A DNA stretch of 64,000 nucleotides from Schistocephalus solidus (GCA_017591395.1 WEDG01004288.1:62001-126000), one strand, 5' to 3'. Positions 35,094-46,936 are shown, counted from the first letter of the stretch. Numbers and translations: made by a program. The notes: generated by a model from the sequence alone, not told the origin.

Positions 35094-36341
35094 ATGCAAA
35101 ACTCAAGTTCCTTAAGTTTATTGTCATCAAAAATTGGTCCACGAACTAGTTTTGAATATACACCACAAAATTGCTTAGGACCGTCTATCGGCGCCTCTAA
35201 CCATTCGGTCATATTGGCAGGGGATCTTCTTAAGCAAGTTAATGGACAAGCAGAAGATGGTTGTAACTATCGTTATTCTGCTATTTGTTCACCTCCCGCT
35301 AAACGGGCTAAAAGTCTAGTAAGCTTAACTAATGTAGCTTACGAAGACGAAACTTGTATGGGGTGTTTCAAACTCCAGCAGAAATTCTCAGGGATGCAGC
35401 AGGAACTAAGCAATCTAAGACAAGAAATAGATAACTTTAAAAAATTTATATCTTGCCCACCAGTTAAAAAAGCTCCTGTCCGTAAAAAACTTACCACAAA
35501 GCAAAATTCGTATGCAAATATAGCCTCTTCAAGTTTACCTACTACTAACATTAAACCTATCGCATTTGCCGAACCCGGTAAACCAGAGGAATTTTCGCTA
35601 ATTCCTTGCTCCACTCCACCAGTACCTAGCTCGGGTAGCATCAGTAATAATCTCTCTTTACCGCCTATCGCTACATCGCTGATAGACGTTGCACCAACAT
35701 GCGATCTTGAAGAGGTTGGTGAGTTTGTAAAACCAAAGAAAAAAAAAATCTAAGAAGAACAAGTCGTGCAGGGATTTGGCTCCAGCCTGCCCAACACCCG
35801 GTTCATGTGGACCTACCGGGCCAAGTGAATTGGTTACCAGTACTCACTCAGCTGAAAGATCTGAGTTACAAACGGGCCCTCGTTTGAGTCGAAAACATAA
35901 TGTAGTCATTAAAGGTGTCCCGGAGTCAGCTTCAAGTATTCCAAAGGAGCGAGTTAAACTTGACTTGGATCTCCTTCAATTGTATGCAAAAACGATGCTA
36001 ACGGACGGCGAGTCCATCCACATTCTCAAGGCATATAGAATAAAGAAAGCTCTGTCAGCACCCGAATCAAATTCTCGACCAAGACCTCTTAAAATCATCT
36101 TGGAAAACGAAGCACAGGCAAAGCTCCATCTACAGAGAAAAAAAATCCCTACGGGGCCTGCATTCTGAAGTTTTTTTTAACCGGAATACGGACTGAAGGA
36201 GCGAATGAAAATGAGACAGTTAATAATAGAACTGGAAACACGAAGGACCAATGGCGAGGCACATCTCCAAATAAGAAACGGACAAATAGTTCAAGTGAAA
36301 AGAGCATTTCTTTGGCCAAAGGCATTCACTCTGACAGCCTA
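35094..36341 (+). pseudogene. LINE-B ORF1 (nucleic-acid-binding type), frame breaks at homopolymers
   Basis: From ATG at 35094 the product has a KRAK basic patch, a CMGCF pair, and a coiled-coil-like stretch (LQQKFSGMQQELSNLRQEID, 35373-35432). A Ser/Pro-rich tract follows. The frame leaves at an A10 run (35740-35749) and resumes with ARKHNVVIKGVPES-like sequence (SRKHNVVIKGVPES, 35888), as in LINE ORF1 proteins. It breaks again around A8 (36139) and T8 (36172), then reads PEYGLKERMKMRQL to 36341. ORF1 proteins coat LINE RNA. All three breaks lie at homopolymers, so part of this may be sequencing error. Confidence 0.65.
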
Positions 36342-36365
36342 ACTGTCCCTTCTCAGAAACCAAAA

Positions 36366-39206
36366 ATGTGCGCGCTTAAATTATGCGTATTAAATGCCAG
36401 ATCTCTGCTTAAAAAGATGCTTTTGCTCCAGACTCTGGTTTTCATCCACCGCCCCGACATTGTAATAGTTACAGAGACTTAGGCAACACCCTGTGTATCC
36501 AACTCTGAACTCAATATTCAAGGGTACGATTATATTCGTAACGATCGACACGAGGGCCGTGGCGGAGGAAGCTGCATCTATATTAAGCAGCCACTTACCT
36601 TTCTGCCGTTGGATTATCGACAATTTACCGCGGTAGAAGAGAGTTGTTGGCTCCGAGTAGTTCTAAAAGATAACTACTCTTAACTTGTCGGTTGTGTCTA
36701 TCGCCCCCCAAACGCAAGCAAGGATTACGATCTTCGTCTCTCACAGGTATTTCATGCCGCAGTTGACCTAAATCTGAAGTACTGCTTGATTGCAGGTGAC
36801 TTCAATATCCCTAAAGTTCATTGGTTTCCGCCTTCCGGTCCTGAAAAGTTCGAAAACCTGCTTGAGGCCATTGATACTGGCATGTGGGATCAGCTAGTTG
36901 ATTTTCCCACCCGAGGATCAAACATACTTGATCTTATCTTCTGCAGAGGTTGTCAGCCATTGTCAGTTTCACCTTTAGACCCACTTGGGAGTTCAGACCA
37001 TGCTATAGTTCTTTCTTCACTAGAAATCGAGGCTGATGAAACGTTTTCTAAAAAATATAGCTTTTTCCACGATTTCCGATAAGCAAATATGGGGGAATTA
37101 ATAACACATCTTAATTCCCACGATTGGACTAACTTGTTTCTATGTTTGGATCTGAATGTTTGTACTGATACATTCTACCAAGTTCTAGGTCCACTCATTT
37201 CTCGTTTTTTTCCTCATAAGAAAATAATTAATGTCAAGGATGAAGTCTACCTTCCTTTATCCTTCCGCCGTAGATTGCGTAGACTCTCGCGTCGTTTTCA
37301 TCGACTAAATGACACTTCCTTCCTGCCACTGATCCAGCAAATCTTTGAACAGGCTAAGAGGCTCTCCGACGAAAAGCAACTAGCTGAAGAGGTTAACTTT
37401 GCCGAAAACCCTTCGTACAATGTTGCAAAACTCTTTTCGCGGACAGTAAAATCGCAGAGAAAACTCAGTACCCTGTACTTCGAGACGCTTTTGGAAACCC
37501 TATAGCTGACGATAAGTTGACGGCTGACAGCTTCAATGCTTTCTTATCTAGAACTTTCAGTGAACATTCGGTCGCCCTCTTTCCAAACATCCGGGTTTGG
37601 AGAGGTTACGTCCTCGAAAACATAACTTTTACCCTCTGGGACGTAACCGTAGCCATTCGGCGTTCTCGACAATCTTACAGTCCTGGACCAGATGGCGTCC
37701 CGGTCAGCGTCCTAAAGGCGGATGCAAATGATATATTTCCGTCACTTCTGTATAAGATATTCAATCTTGCTCTTAAAAGTGAATCCTTCCCTATTTTATG
37801 GAAGGAATCGCACATTTTGCTTATACCCAAACACGGCCGAACTACGTCATTTGACGACTTTAGGCCAATAAATACACTGCCAGCAGCCTCGAAGATATTA
37901 GAGACCTTGATTAAAGACAAGTCGATGCGTCACCTAACAGGGAATAACCTACTTAATGCGGCTCAGCATGGGTTCCTCAAAAAAGATCTTGTGACACCTG
38001 CCAGCTCTCTTACTTTGATCATGTGCTACAATCTCGAGATAGTGGTTTTGCAATTTACACCGTTTATTTCGACTTCACGAAGGCTTTTGATCGTGTTGAC
38101 CACGATCTCCTCCTGCTGAAAATCACCTCCTTCGGCATAGGTAACAAGCTTCTGAACTTAATATTCTCCCATTTGAATGATCGCGCACAACGGGTTAAAA
38201 TTTCCGATGTTATCTCCAACCCCACGCACGTGAGGAGTGGAGTTATTCAGGGTAGCGTACTCGGCCCGCTTCTATTTTGCCTTTTTGTGAATGATGTTCC
38301 TGATTGTTTTCAGTATGGTAGGCCCTTTATGTACGCTGATGATTTAAAAGTTGCCTATCGTTATAAACCGGTTGATCGCCACATTGTGCTTGAGCTCTTT
38401 AAAAAGGATCTTCAAGCCTTCGCTCAGTGGTGTCGCACATGGCGCCTTTCGCTCTCTTGGCACAAATGCTCCGTTATGGTTAGTTGTGACAACCATCAGC
38501 CTCATCCAAGCATAGACGGTCATGACTTAAATGTGCCCGGTTTATAACGGATCTGGGCATATCATATTCTAGTTGTCTTAATCTGTCAGAGCACTGCGCA
38601 CTGATTGTCTCTAAAGCACGCCAAACCACTGGGTTTATTCTCAGAAATTTTAAAACCCTCAATATTAGGACCAGCCTTTATAAATTGTATGTCAGACCTA
38701 GTCTGGAATACTGATCGTTTCTATTTAGCCTTCTGCACGCGAGAGAACGGAGGAAGATAGAATCAGTCCAGCACTTCTTTACTAAAAGAGTTTTTACTTC
38801 AGAGCACAGAAACCTGTCCTACCAACAACGCTGTGAGCTTACAAGCCTCGACCCGTTGGGGCTTTGTAGATTACAGAAAGGGACTATTTTTACTGTTCAA
38901 AATTTTAAACTGTTTTACCTTTAACCCCTTACATCCCTGAGGCAGCTCGACCACTGTCAGCGCACCAATCATAGAGATGTATTCTTATTTCTTCCTTTGG
39001 CACGCACCGTTAAATACCGTCAGTTTTTTTCGGTAAACGCTATAGCAATCTGGAATAAACTACCCAGAAGTATTAAAATTCAGCAAAACTATCCTTTGTT
39101 TTTGAGAGCTGTCACTAGTTTTCTTCATTCAGGACACCCACGAATTTTGGGTGCTAATTCTCTGGATGCTCTCTTCCGTTCTGATGGCGTCCACGGACTC
39201 TAAATC
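36366..39206 (+). pseudogene. LINE-B ORF2 (endonuclease and reverse transcriptase)
   Basis: The endonuclease begins MCALKLCVLNARSLL and contains VYRPPNASKDY (36700), LIAGDFNIPKVHW (36787) and the GSSDHAIV catalytic segment (36988). Linker and RT follow: YSPGPDGVPVSVLKA (37676), FDDFRPINTLPAASKILE (37852), FDFTKAFDRVDHDLLLL (38071), GVIQGSVLGPLLFCLFVND (38240), and FMYADDLKVAYRY (38328, catalytic Asp pair). The C-terminus reads LYKLYVRPSLEY and ends near 39203 (DALFRSDGVHGL). Stops at 36479 (TAG in place of Trp), 36681 and 37080, and frameshifts near 37500, 38025 and 38545, show it is inactive. Confidence 0.8.
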
Positions 39207-39534
39207 CTATGCCGGACTTCATGCTAAAGGCAATATTGCTGGCTCTGTACTCCGTAATCAGGTTATTCCTCAGTCTACAGCGAGCAGCCGTTCGCCGGCA
39301 TACTTACTGCTAGTACAGAAGACCAGATCCACAACACCGAAAGGAGAAGTACTACACCGTGCACCTGTGTCAACACTTCCCTGTCCTAAAATTTAATCTG
39401 TTCAACAAGCTGCAGTTTTTTCTCCTGAAAACACTTTAATGAACGACCAGGAGTTTTTATCACTGTCAGCTCGACCCCCTACTCTATATCCCTTTTGACC
39501 TTGCCTGTAAACTGGCAATAAATAAATAAATTAC

Positions 39535-40030
39535 GACCAAAGCTGCTCAGATTCGCGGCTTTATTTCTTATGATTTCTACCTTCCTGAAATTAAAATTAA
39601 GAATTTATGGTATGTTTGTACATCCCGTTCTTGAACCTTGCTGTCCTTTCTTCGGTTTAATTAATGAATGTAGCCGTTTAAAAATTAAAAATGTCCAAAG
39701 ATTTTTCAAAAAACTCCTGTATCCGTCTCTTTTAAATACTTCCTACTCAACCAGACGCCAGCTGACGAAGCTAAGATTTCTTTGGGTCAGGAGACTAGAA
39801 TCATGCTTTTGTCTCCTTTTTAGACTTACTTTTTGCTCAAAGCTCCCCAAGCATTCTTTCAGTACCCCCATTGCCCCCCATGACCCCCATTAACCTAAAA
39901 ATGTTGCACTAGTTATACCTCCTACTGCCTCCTCCACGTGTAAGCGCTCTCTTTTCTTTGCTTCTAGTTATAGCTTTCTTTGGCATAACTTGTTTATTGA
40001 AAGAAGGTTTTGTGCATAGGAACCACCAAT
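39535..40030 (+). mobile_element. LINE-B outer copy, right part
   Basis: The frame resumes directly after the second TTAC and encodes LRIYGMFVHPVLEPCCPFFG and LKIKNVQRFFKKLLY, the C-terminal region equivalent to LYKLYVRPSLEY and RKIESVQHFFTKRVF of the inner copy. A later SYSFLWHNLFIERRF block near 39970 corresponds to the last conserved LINE block. The end of the element is not clear. Confidence 0.75.
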
Positions 40031-40373
40031 TATTTTTTCTCCAACTTGGACTATTTTACCTCCGTTAGCATTTCAGTAGGACAGTTGCGGACAATAATGT
40101 TATAACTGCACGTACGTACTTACTTCCTGCTAATCTGGAAGTTTATCGTGTTGAAATTCCTCATAAAACGGCATCAAATTGGAATTTGTTTATCATATTA
40201 TTCAAGTTGACCACGCAGCCTCTGCACTTATAATAACTGAAGACCACTCTGAACCAAACGTGTACAACCTCGTGAACATATGAAGTTGTCCAGGACCTTT
40301 GACATCTCCGAACGGCTGAGCCGTTCCTGAATATCCTTTATACCGTTTTAAAGTATTTTTAAAAAGCAAGTTG
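40031..40373. other. Short spacer between LINE-B and LINE-A copy D
   Basis: Nothing is recognised. It may contain the 3' UTR of the outer LINE-B. Confidence 0.35.
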
Positions 40374-40385
40374 GCGCGCTAAAAG

Positions 40386-40783
40386 GTGGACATTGCTGCT
40401 CTCAGCGAGACCCGATTTTCTGAGCAGGGTCAGCTGGAGGAGGTGAGAGCCGGCTACACTTTCTTGTGGAGCGGTCAGCCGAAGGCAGATCGACGCGACG
40501 CTGGTGTTGCCTTTGCCATCCGGAACGACATCATGGGACGTCTGCCCTGTCTGCCGCAGGGTATCAATGATCGCCTGATGAGCCTCCGTGTGACTCTTCG
40601 GGAAGACCAGTTCGCCACCATCATCAGCGCCTACGCTCCCCCAATGACGAGCTCTGATGCGGCGAAGGACAAATTCTACGAGGACCTGCACGCCCTGCTT
40701 GTGACTGTGCCGAAGGCGGACAAGTTAATTGTCCTTGTTGATTCAACGCCCGCGTCGGGACGGACCACGCTCCCTGGCAGGAA
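40386..40783 (+). pseudogene. LINE-A copy D endonuclease N-terminal part
   Basis: [19 protein letters not shown] opens the region, and [22 protein letters not shown] carries the metal-binding block. The frame is lost at 40741, where GACTTC has become GATTC, so the DFNARVGTD motif is read out of frame. Confidence 0.75.
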
Positions 40784-41725
40784 GTGCTGGGTCCCCACGG
40801 TCTCGGTAGCTGTAACGATAACGATCTCCTTCTTCTGCAAACGTGTGCAGAACACCGTCTCCTGCTGATCAACACTTTCTTCTGCCTTCCGACGCGGAAG
40901 AAGGCCACGTGGACGCACCCTCGGTCGTGGCGCTGGTATCTGCTGGACTATGTTCTCGTCCGGAGGCGAGATCGAAAGGACGTGCTGGTAACCAAGGCGA
41001 TCCGCGATGCCAATGGTTGGACAGATCACCGCATCGTAATCTCCCAGATGAGGCTCCAACTTCAACCTCGACGAAGGCCCCAAGGTAAGAGTCCGCCAGG
41101 TAAATTAAATACTCTTTTGGTAAATCTGCCTGCTCACTACTTGGATTTCAGCAACCAAATAACTCAGAAACTGGAGAACCTGCATGCTCCAGATAATAAT
41201 TCCATCCTGGAAACACGATGGTGTCAACTGCGAAATGTCATCAAGTCCACCGCTCTCGAAGTTCTTGAACGCGCACGCCGTTTACACCAGGACTGGTTTG
41301 ACGACAATGACGCCGACATCAGCAACTTACTCGCGGAGAAGAATGGACTACACAAAGCCTACATGGACCTTCGGACTGACGCCACCAAAGCAGCCTTCTT
41401 CAGATGCAGCCGCCTTGTCCAGCAACGGCTGCGAAAGATGCCGTATGCCTGGATGGAAATCCAGGGGCATGCGGACCACACAGAAAAGAAACTTTTTAAA
41501 AGCCACCAAGACTCAACAACTTCCGTCCTATACCGTTCTCATTGTCACCGCACGTGCACATCACACATCGGCCTGGTCGGTCACTTGCGAATCCATGGCA
41601 CAGAGACCGATGAACCAGCGCCAGTAGCACCAGCATACACCCACCGAACCCGACTGAACTTTCCGCACTGCCCACGCACATTCACACACCACATGGGCCT
41701 ATTAGGTCCAATGCGTCTCCATTAA
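40784..41725 (+). CDS. LINE-A copy D fused endonuclease-linker-zinc-finger frame (313 aa)
   Basis: An open frame of 313 codons joins the endonuclease C-terminal half ([30 protein letters not shown] with the catalytic His) and the linker ([30 protein letters not shown]) to two finger modules ([16 protein letters not shown] and [16 protein letters not shown]). In both modules the first Cys is replaced (Ser or Phe) and in the last one a His is replaced by Pro, so zinc binding would be weak. The deletion joint kept the frame open. Translation is not shown by the sequence. Confidence 0.6.
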   Translation: MLGPHGLGSCNDNDLLLLQTCAEHRLLLINTFFCLPTRKKATWTHPRSWRWYLLDYVLVRRRDRKDVLVTKAIRDANGWTDHRIVISQMRLQLQPRRRPQGKSPPGKLNTLLVNLPAHYLDFSNQITQKLENLHAPDNNSILETRWCQLRNVIKSTALEVLERARRLHQDWFDDNDADISNLLAEKNGLHKAYMDLRTDATKAAFFRCSRLVQQRLRKMPYAWMEIQGHADHTEKKLFKSHQDSTTSVLYRSHCHRTCTSHIGLVGHLRIHGTETDEPAPVAPAYTHRTRLNFPHCPRTFTHHMGLLGPMRLH

Positions 41726-41911
41726 AACCTGCAGTAGAACACCGATGGTTATACCACAACATTACATCTATCCTCATCAGCCGCTGCATCTCCAATGATC
41801 ACAGGTAACTTCACAAAAAAAACATGCTCACAGTCTGCATACCTGATTGAGAGGCAAGTATGATCCTCGGAAACTTCTTCGTGTGGCTCTTCTGTTGCAT
41901 GTGTGACCTGA

Positions 41912-42690
41912 GCTTGAAAATATCACGGGGCGATAAGAGCCGTGGGTTGGAAGGTTGCTAACTGACATTTACACTCAGACCTCGCAGTCAGTCCAGTTTG
42001 CGCTGTGTGGAGTTGCTGACTGTTGGTATGAGAGTCAAGCTGCGATGGCTCCTTCTTAACGTGACCTCTGGCTAACTCACAAATTTAAGATGTGAGCCGT
42101 TAAATCCCCTGTTGTGTGAAATCCTGGTGCTTGTGTTGGGGGCAGTTCGTGTACGTAGTACACGTAGACGAGTTCATCAGTAGCTGCGCCCACTTCCGTA
42201 TCAGACAACTGACCGGCTCGGACACTGGTCTTATTGTGGGGGTGGGGGATAGAGTGAGGTCGAGAGCTCAGCGTATTTTCCTCACTATAAACAATCTGAC
42301 GCGCTTGAACCTATCACGGTGCGCTAAAAGCCGTGGCTTGGAAGGTTGCCAACTGACGGGATAACTCGGACCGCGTGGTCAGCCAAATGTGTGTTTTGTG
42401 TGGAGTGGCTGACTGGCGGACTGATAGTCAGGCTGCAATGGCGCCTTCTTAATGGGGCCTTTATGGCACTCCCACTCTGTGGGATCCGAGCCAGGTGTGG
42501 TGGCATGCCCAGGGGCGGCTCCGGCCATGCCAGCCACCTGCGCCCTCTCCCATCTCCGGTCTTCTTGACTCTGTCATGGCACCGGACTCAGGTGGGGGAG
42601 GAGGAGAGAGTGCGGTAGATGCAGCGCAAGTCTACTATCACTTAAAACTAATCCACGTGCAAGTCCCCGTCCCTGAACCAACCTCCCGTG
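41912..42690 (+). repeat. Dispersed repeat R1, copy b (fullest copy)
   Basis: TATCACGG-type hairpin motifs lie at about 41921 and 42315, about 394 bases apart, so the copy is a dimer. The second hairpin (CACGG TGCGCTAAAAG CCGTG) is nearly identical to 3581. The right part (42480-42690) has CCACTCTGTGGGATCCGAG, CTCCGGTCTTCTTGACTC, and GCGGTAGATGCAGCGCAAG, which tie R1 to copies c, d and e. Confidence 0.65.
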
Positions 42691-44105
42691 GACACGCGGC
42701 GGAAGTCGTTGGAAACGATGGTCGAACTCTTGTCGAAGTTTTTGACGGATGGTAATGACAGGAATGTGTCTGAACCAGCAGCTGACTCAGTCTCTCGCGT
42801 CTATATGGATACACGGTAGGAAGTCATCAATTTCGGATTTAAAACAGATCGGTAAGCACCTGTTGAAGTGCATAAAAATCCGATACCGTCAAACATAGAC
42901 TGCCAGGAGTCGCGAAAATAAGTAAATTTGGTTCATTGGTGCTGACGGTCCATTTGCTGGATGCTTAAATGACCACAACCCTTATTTATTCAAGTATATT
43001 TTATAGAAAGCATGCACAACATCTCATTTCTTGTACTTATTCGGTAGAAAATTAAGTCCTCTTTAAAAATAATCCTTGAAGAACGGTTAACTTGAGGTTT
43101 TGGAAATATTTTCATATTCCAGAATAAGTTTGAGTCTGACCTACAGTTGCAATTGCATTCAGAGTTTCCAAAATATACGCTGTATATTTTCCATGCAAGG
43201 ACAATCAACAATTTCTGTATGCTTATAGAAAGACATCCTATATGGCTCATGACATTTTACAGCAGATGTGGACCATGTTGTGTACTATTAAAGTAACATT
43301 AATAAGTAGACACATCCGATCCTTTATGAATAAAAATTTCGCAATGAGAACAAACCACGTAACGTGAAATTTTTTTAAACCTAAATGTGCCATTTCTTCA
43401 AGTATAATGTTTGCAGAAAATGTAATTAGCTACTCAATAAGTATAAGAAAAGGGATTTTTGTTCCGTTGACATGTATTTATAAGGGCATCGAAAATCAGT
43501 GGGAAAACGCATACTAATTAGTTAGACATTTTTACAAGGTGCAATTTGCACAGGCAACCGGAAAGAATCGTGATCAAAAGTCCGCATACTGCCGTGATTG
43601 GAAAATCTGGTGATCATGCTTCAAGATAAGTGCGACCCTTTTTAAATAGTTCTTTGCAAATCGAAAACACATTTTCTAAATGCTCCAGAGTGACAAGTAC
43701 AGCATCATCGACTGGAGTCTTGACAAGTCAGTGATCAAAATACCACGTCTAGACCACAAACCTTTTTTTCCTAATCAAAGGCCGTATAGCAGTTGGCATC
43801 CAGTCAAAAGAAAAAAATTATTGGATGCCCCATATGAGTGGAGTTCATCGATTTTTGCTGGTTACAGGACGAGTTTGGGCGCTAAAATTTATCTCACGGT
43901 TCGAAGTCTGGACACTTCACAGGCTCTCACAGAACAGCAAGCAACCGTTAATGGGTTGTCAGTGATGAAACTTACACAATAAACGAAGCTGCGATGACCA
44001 TTTATGATTTATTTGCCCCTACACTCCGATCCCAAGCTGGATGGCCTCGAAATTTGAACTGAGAATCACTGCTCACTGAGCAGTCGCGCTAGCATTGCAC
44101 CACAA
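42691..44105. other. AT-rich stretch without an identified gene
   Basis: A 100-codon frame at 43680-43982 (MLQSDKYSIIDWSLDKS) shows no domain. No repeat shared with other parts is evident. Confidence 0.35.
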
Positions 44106-44545
44106 TCTGTCGTTTGATTTGGTTCGGTGCTTGCCTGGATTGCTGTGCCCTCAGGGTGTGGATTGCGACCCACGACCTTGGGGCGACAATTACTTCCAGT
44201 GCCAGTGTTGGTAAGCAAAAATTCCGATCTATTAGCACCTCAATAACCAATGCGATTGGTGAAATGGCGTCAGGAGAGGATCCGACTGCGGGCAATTAAG
44301 TGATTAGGCAGATGACCGATGCCGACAAAGACAAGGGAGACTTGAGTGGCCATTTCTCGCTCATTGGCTGGGGTTGGGTATGCCTGGCTTCTGACGGGTA
44401 CTGAGAGGCTACTAGTAGCCGCTGTGCGGCTGCTGGCCGGGCTCGAGGTTGGGCCCCAATACAGGGCGGGGTGACTGAGTTCCGTTACCGATCTGCGAGC
44501 GTTCAGCTGTGAAAATGAAGCGATTATCTCACTAAGTACAGCCAT
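44106..44545 (-). repeat. SINE1-related degenerate copy
   Basis: Read on the minus strand, 44310-44370 contains GAGAAATGGCCACTCAAGTCTCCCTTGTC and TTGTCTTTGTCGGC, equivalent to the ribozyme GAAA, stem III and stem I 3' side of the array unit. The CTGATGA core is lost (CCAATGAGC). The CTACTAGTAGCC and TGTGCGGCTGCTGGCC words at 44415-44440 match the tail of the 25.1-kb copy. The limits toward 44106 are uncertain. Confidence 0.5.
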
Positions 44546-45835
44546 CTGCGGTAAATGCGGAGCCGCAGATGCGATGGCATATTAACTGTATCCTTTAAAT
44601 ACTGCAACCTGCAGTGCATGGGCTATCGCAAGAAATATTAAAGAAATTCTTCAACGAGTTTTCGATTAGAAGAGATTATTTAAGTAGGGTTGTTATATTA
44701 TATAATCCCACGATATTTAAGCATCGCCAGAATGTCGGTTTTCGGACAAGCTTCCTTCGGACCACCTGCATAAACCACACTCGGTAAAAATACCTCAGTG
44801 AATAGTATGCATTTTTGGATTTCCGATACTGTTATAAATTCGAATGTATTTTACGTAAAGTATGACCAAAAATATTTCGTCTGTTACTTCTTTGGTAGCG
44901 AATTATTTCTTCTTCAAGATACATACGTGAAGAAAGGGTATTTTAATTATGAGGTTTTTAAGCCCGAGACATGTCCATTCTTAAAGCATCGTATCAGTCC
45001 ATTTATTTATGCTGCTTATAAAGTGTCAAAACAGGATTAACAACCACTGGAAAATGTTGTGTGCCAATAGGAAGTCTTCTTAATAGTGCATTGAAATAAA
45101 TGATTTTTCCTACATGGAAAGTATGCGGCCTGTGGATTAGAAATCCCAGTAAGAACTCTGGGAACAAAGGATAGGTCAGCGAGCAATACGCAACTGCTGG
45201 TAATAGATTTTTATGGATGGGGAGAGGAGAACGCCAACCTAATCCTAACCCTATCCATTGTTTTCGTTAGGGTTAACATTCGTTGCCGGGTTAGTAGGGT
45301 CGCACAGAAGTGTGCTGTTCCGGCAACTGTGCGGATTGTGAGATCCGGTGGCTTCACCTCACGCCGACCACTATGCTCGATGCCATTACTAAGTGGCCTG
45401 ACCCAATTTTATTTGGGCTCGGACGGGAGTAAGAATGAAGCCCGCTCTGCGCTATCTTTCATTATCAAAGTAAAATTGATGTTTTTAGGATCTACACCGG
45501 TGTACTCATAACCGTCACTTCGAAAGTCGCCATTTGACCCGATACTTTGGTCCTCCTGCCACCAACGATATATTGGTGGTACGTTGGCATGCCGAACGGT
45601 CGCGTATTACACGCTGATCTATCCTGAGTTGGGTCACATATTACGTACTTGCCCTAATACCTTTTGTCTCTTTTTTATCTTGCGTTTGTTTTTTATTAAA
45701 TTTTTCATAATTGCACGACTGGATATAGCTATTTATTGTCAGTGCGTTATTATATGCATTAGGGGGCAATCGTTTGAACGAATATATATATATATCTCAT
45801 GTTTGTCATAATGCGACAGTATATAGTTCTCCAAT

Positions 45836-45838
<3 letters not shown>
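44546..45838. other. Stretch without an identified gene
   Basis: AT-rich, with CCTAATCCTAACCCTATCC and GTTAGGGTTAAC near 45240-45280 as isolated telomere-like words. An 80-codon frame at 44798-45040 has no recognised domain. Confidence 0.35.

Positions 45839-45923
<85 letters not shown>
45839..45923. repeat. (TA)n microsatellite
   Basis: About 85 bases of perfect TA dinucleotides, next to the 3' end of PLE P3. Confidence 0.95.
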
Positions 45924-45926
<3 letters not shown>

Positions 45927-45934
45927 AATACAGG

Positions 45935-46922
45935 CATCCCAAGAGATTCAATAGAAAAGACGTAATTCTTTGGGAAAAATAGAAACTTTAATGCGTAAAT
46001 TTTCGAGACTGGTCCCCCAGCTCGTCGTCAGAATACGGGCAATTACAGGAACAATTAATTAACTAACCGTGTTTAACAAAGTATTCTGAGATTGAGCGAA
46101 ATCCAAACCAATAGGCGTTGAGTGTATTTCGTCATCCCGTCGTGGTTGGTTTTGCGCGATTTAATTCTTCTTTAACGATTTTGTATGTGGCATCCAAATC
46201 GATATGCCGGTTGATACATGCCTCATCTGAGTGCATAGCTTCCAGGAATTCACGGCATTTTCTGATGGGGCAGATGCCAACAATCCGTGTTTTCTCCCAT
46301 GCAAATTTATGTCCGGTTTCCAGTGTATGCATAGTCACTTGGGATAAATGGTCTCGTCTTCTAACCGCCAACTGATGTTCGTGTAGGCGGGTTGAGACAG
46401 ATTTCCCAGTTTGGCCACAATAAACGGCATTACAACTGGAATATGGAATTGTGTAGACAACACCTTTTTTATCCAGGTAGCTAACCATGTCCTTAGGATG
46501 TACAAGCTGTGAGCGTAAAGTATATGTAGGGTGGTGTGCTACTTGTATCTGGTGTTTTCTAAGCTGTCTTTCGACAAGCTCTGATACATTTTTAATGTAC
46601 GGGAGGATTCGCCAGTTCATTGTTTTGGGTGCCTGGGTGGCCGTGTTGTTTGAAATACCTTTCTCTTTGGGTTCTTGTCGCTTCAGACATCGATGCACGA
46701 TGTCACGGGGGTATCCATTTTTAGAGAACAAGTTAAAGAGGTATTTAATTTCTGCTCGATAACTTTCTTCATCAGAGCAGTGTGTTTTGGCTCTATTTAG
46801 GAGCCTGTAGACAGAACTTCTTTTGTGAGAGATAGGATGAGTACGCTCAAAGTGTAGGATGACCTCAGAATATATTTCTTTGCGGTAAACTGAGGTGTGG
46901 AGTGATCCATCAGTTTTCCGAT
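45935..46922 (-). mobile_element. Penelope-like element P3 (C-terminal part)
   Basis: On the minus strand the order is TDGSLHTSVYRKEIYSE (46920-46870), HPISHKRSSVYRLLNRA, FSKNGYPRDIVHRCL and a GIY-YIG domain, the usual PLE order after the RT core. The 3' end has DDELGDQSRKF-like sequence near 46010-46030 and ends by the TA microsatellite. The 5' truncation point (about 46922) lies only ~15 bases from the inverted partial unit of hammerhead array 1. Confidence 0.8.
46132..46731 (-). CDS. PLE P3 GIY-YIG endonuclease frame (199 aa, partial)
   Basis: The frame begins inside FSKNGYPRDIV and shows the GIY-YIG core as VVYTIPYSSCNAVYCGQTG with SVSTRLHEHQLAVRRRDH after it (about 46370-46465). YCGQTG takes the place of YIG. 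The Arg of STRLHEH and a downstream acidic residue (KCREFLEAMHSDE) fit the nuclease active site. A CINRHIDLD block ends the domain. In active elements this nuclease nicks target DNA for priming. Here the RT half is missing, so the frame is a partial, non-autonomous relic that has stayed open. Confidence 0.7.
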   Translation of the reverse strand: MFSKNGYPRDIVHRCLKRQEPKEKGISNNTATQAPKTMNWRILPYIKNVSELVERQLRKHQIQVAHHPTYTLRSQLVHPKDMVSYLDKKGVVYTIPYSSCNAVYCGQTGKSVSTRLHEHQLAVRRRDHLSQVTMHTLETGHKFAWEKTRIVGICPIRKCREFLEAMHSDEACINRHIDLDATYKIVKEELNRAKPTTTG

Positions 46923-46936
46923 AATTTTTCGGCTGC

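Larger units (their letters stand above)
34990..39530 (+). mobile_element. LINE-B inner copy, near full length, nested
   Basis: This 4.54-kb element sits inside the outer LINE-B copy. The flanking TTAC (34986-34989 and 39531-39534) is a 4-base target-site duplication. If the insert and one TTAC are removed, the outer reading frame continues without a stop. The 3' end is GGCAATAAATAAATAAA, a short tail repeat common in CR1-like elements. It contains a ~100-base leader, ORF1, ORF2 and a ~325-base 3' UTR. It belongs to the CR1/Jockey-like group by its RT and endonuclease motifs. Confidence 0.88.
40374..41760 (+). mobile_element. LINE-A copy D (endonuclease joined to zinc fingers, RT deleted)
   Basis: The copy is 5'-truncated at GGCGCGCTA, within the endonuclease N-terminus. 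The linker follows to about 41495, where sequence jumps directly to the C-terminal finger region ([18 protein letters not shown]). The whole RT and thumb region is missing relative to copy B, a loss of about 2 kb. A one-base deletion near 40741 splits the endonuclease frame. R1 repeat b follows about 150 bases downstream. Confidence 0.88.

Noticed and set aside
33850..39530. Endogenous retrovirus or LTR element
   Set aside because: RT-containing segments here have LINE-type endonucleases and no integrase, protease or long terminal repeats.
45774..45965. Alternating Tyr-Ile frame
   Set aside because: It is the translation of the TA microsatellite.
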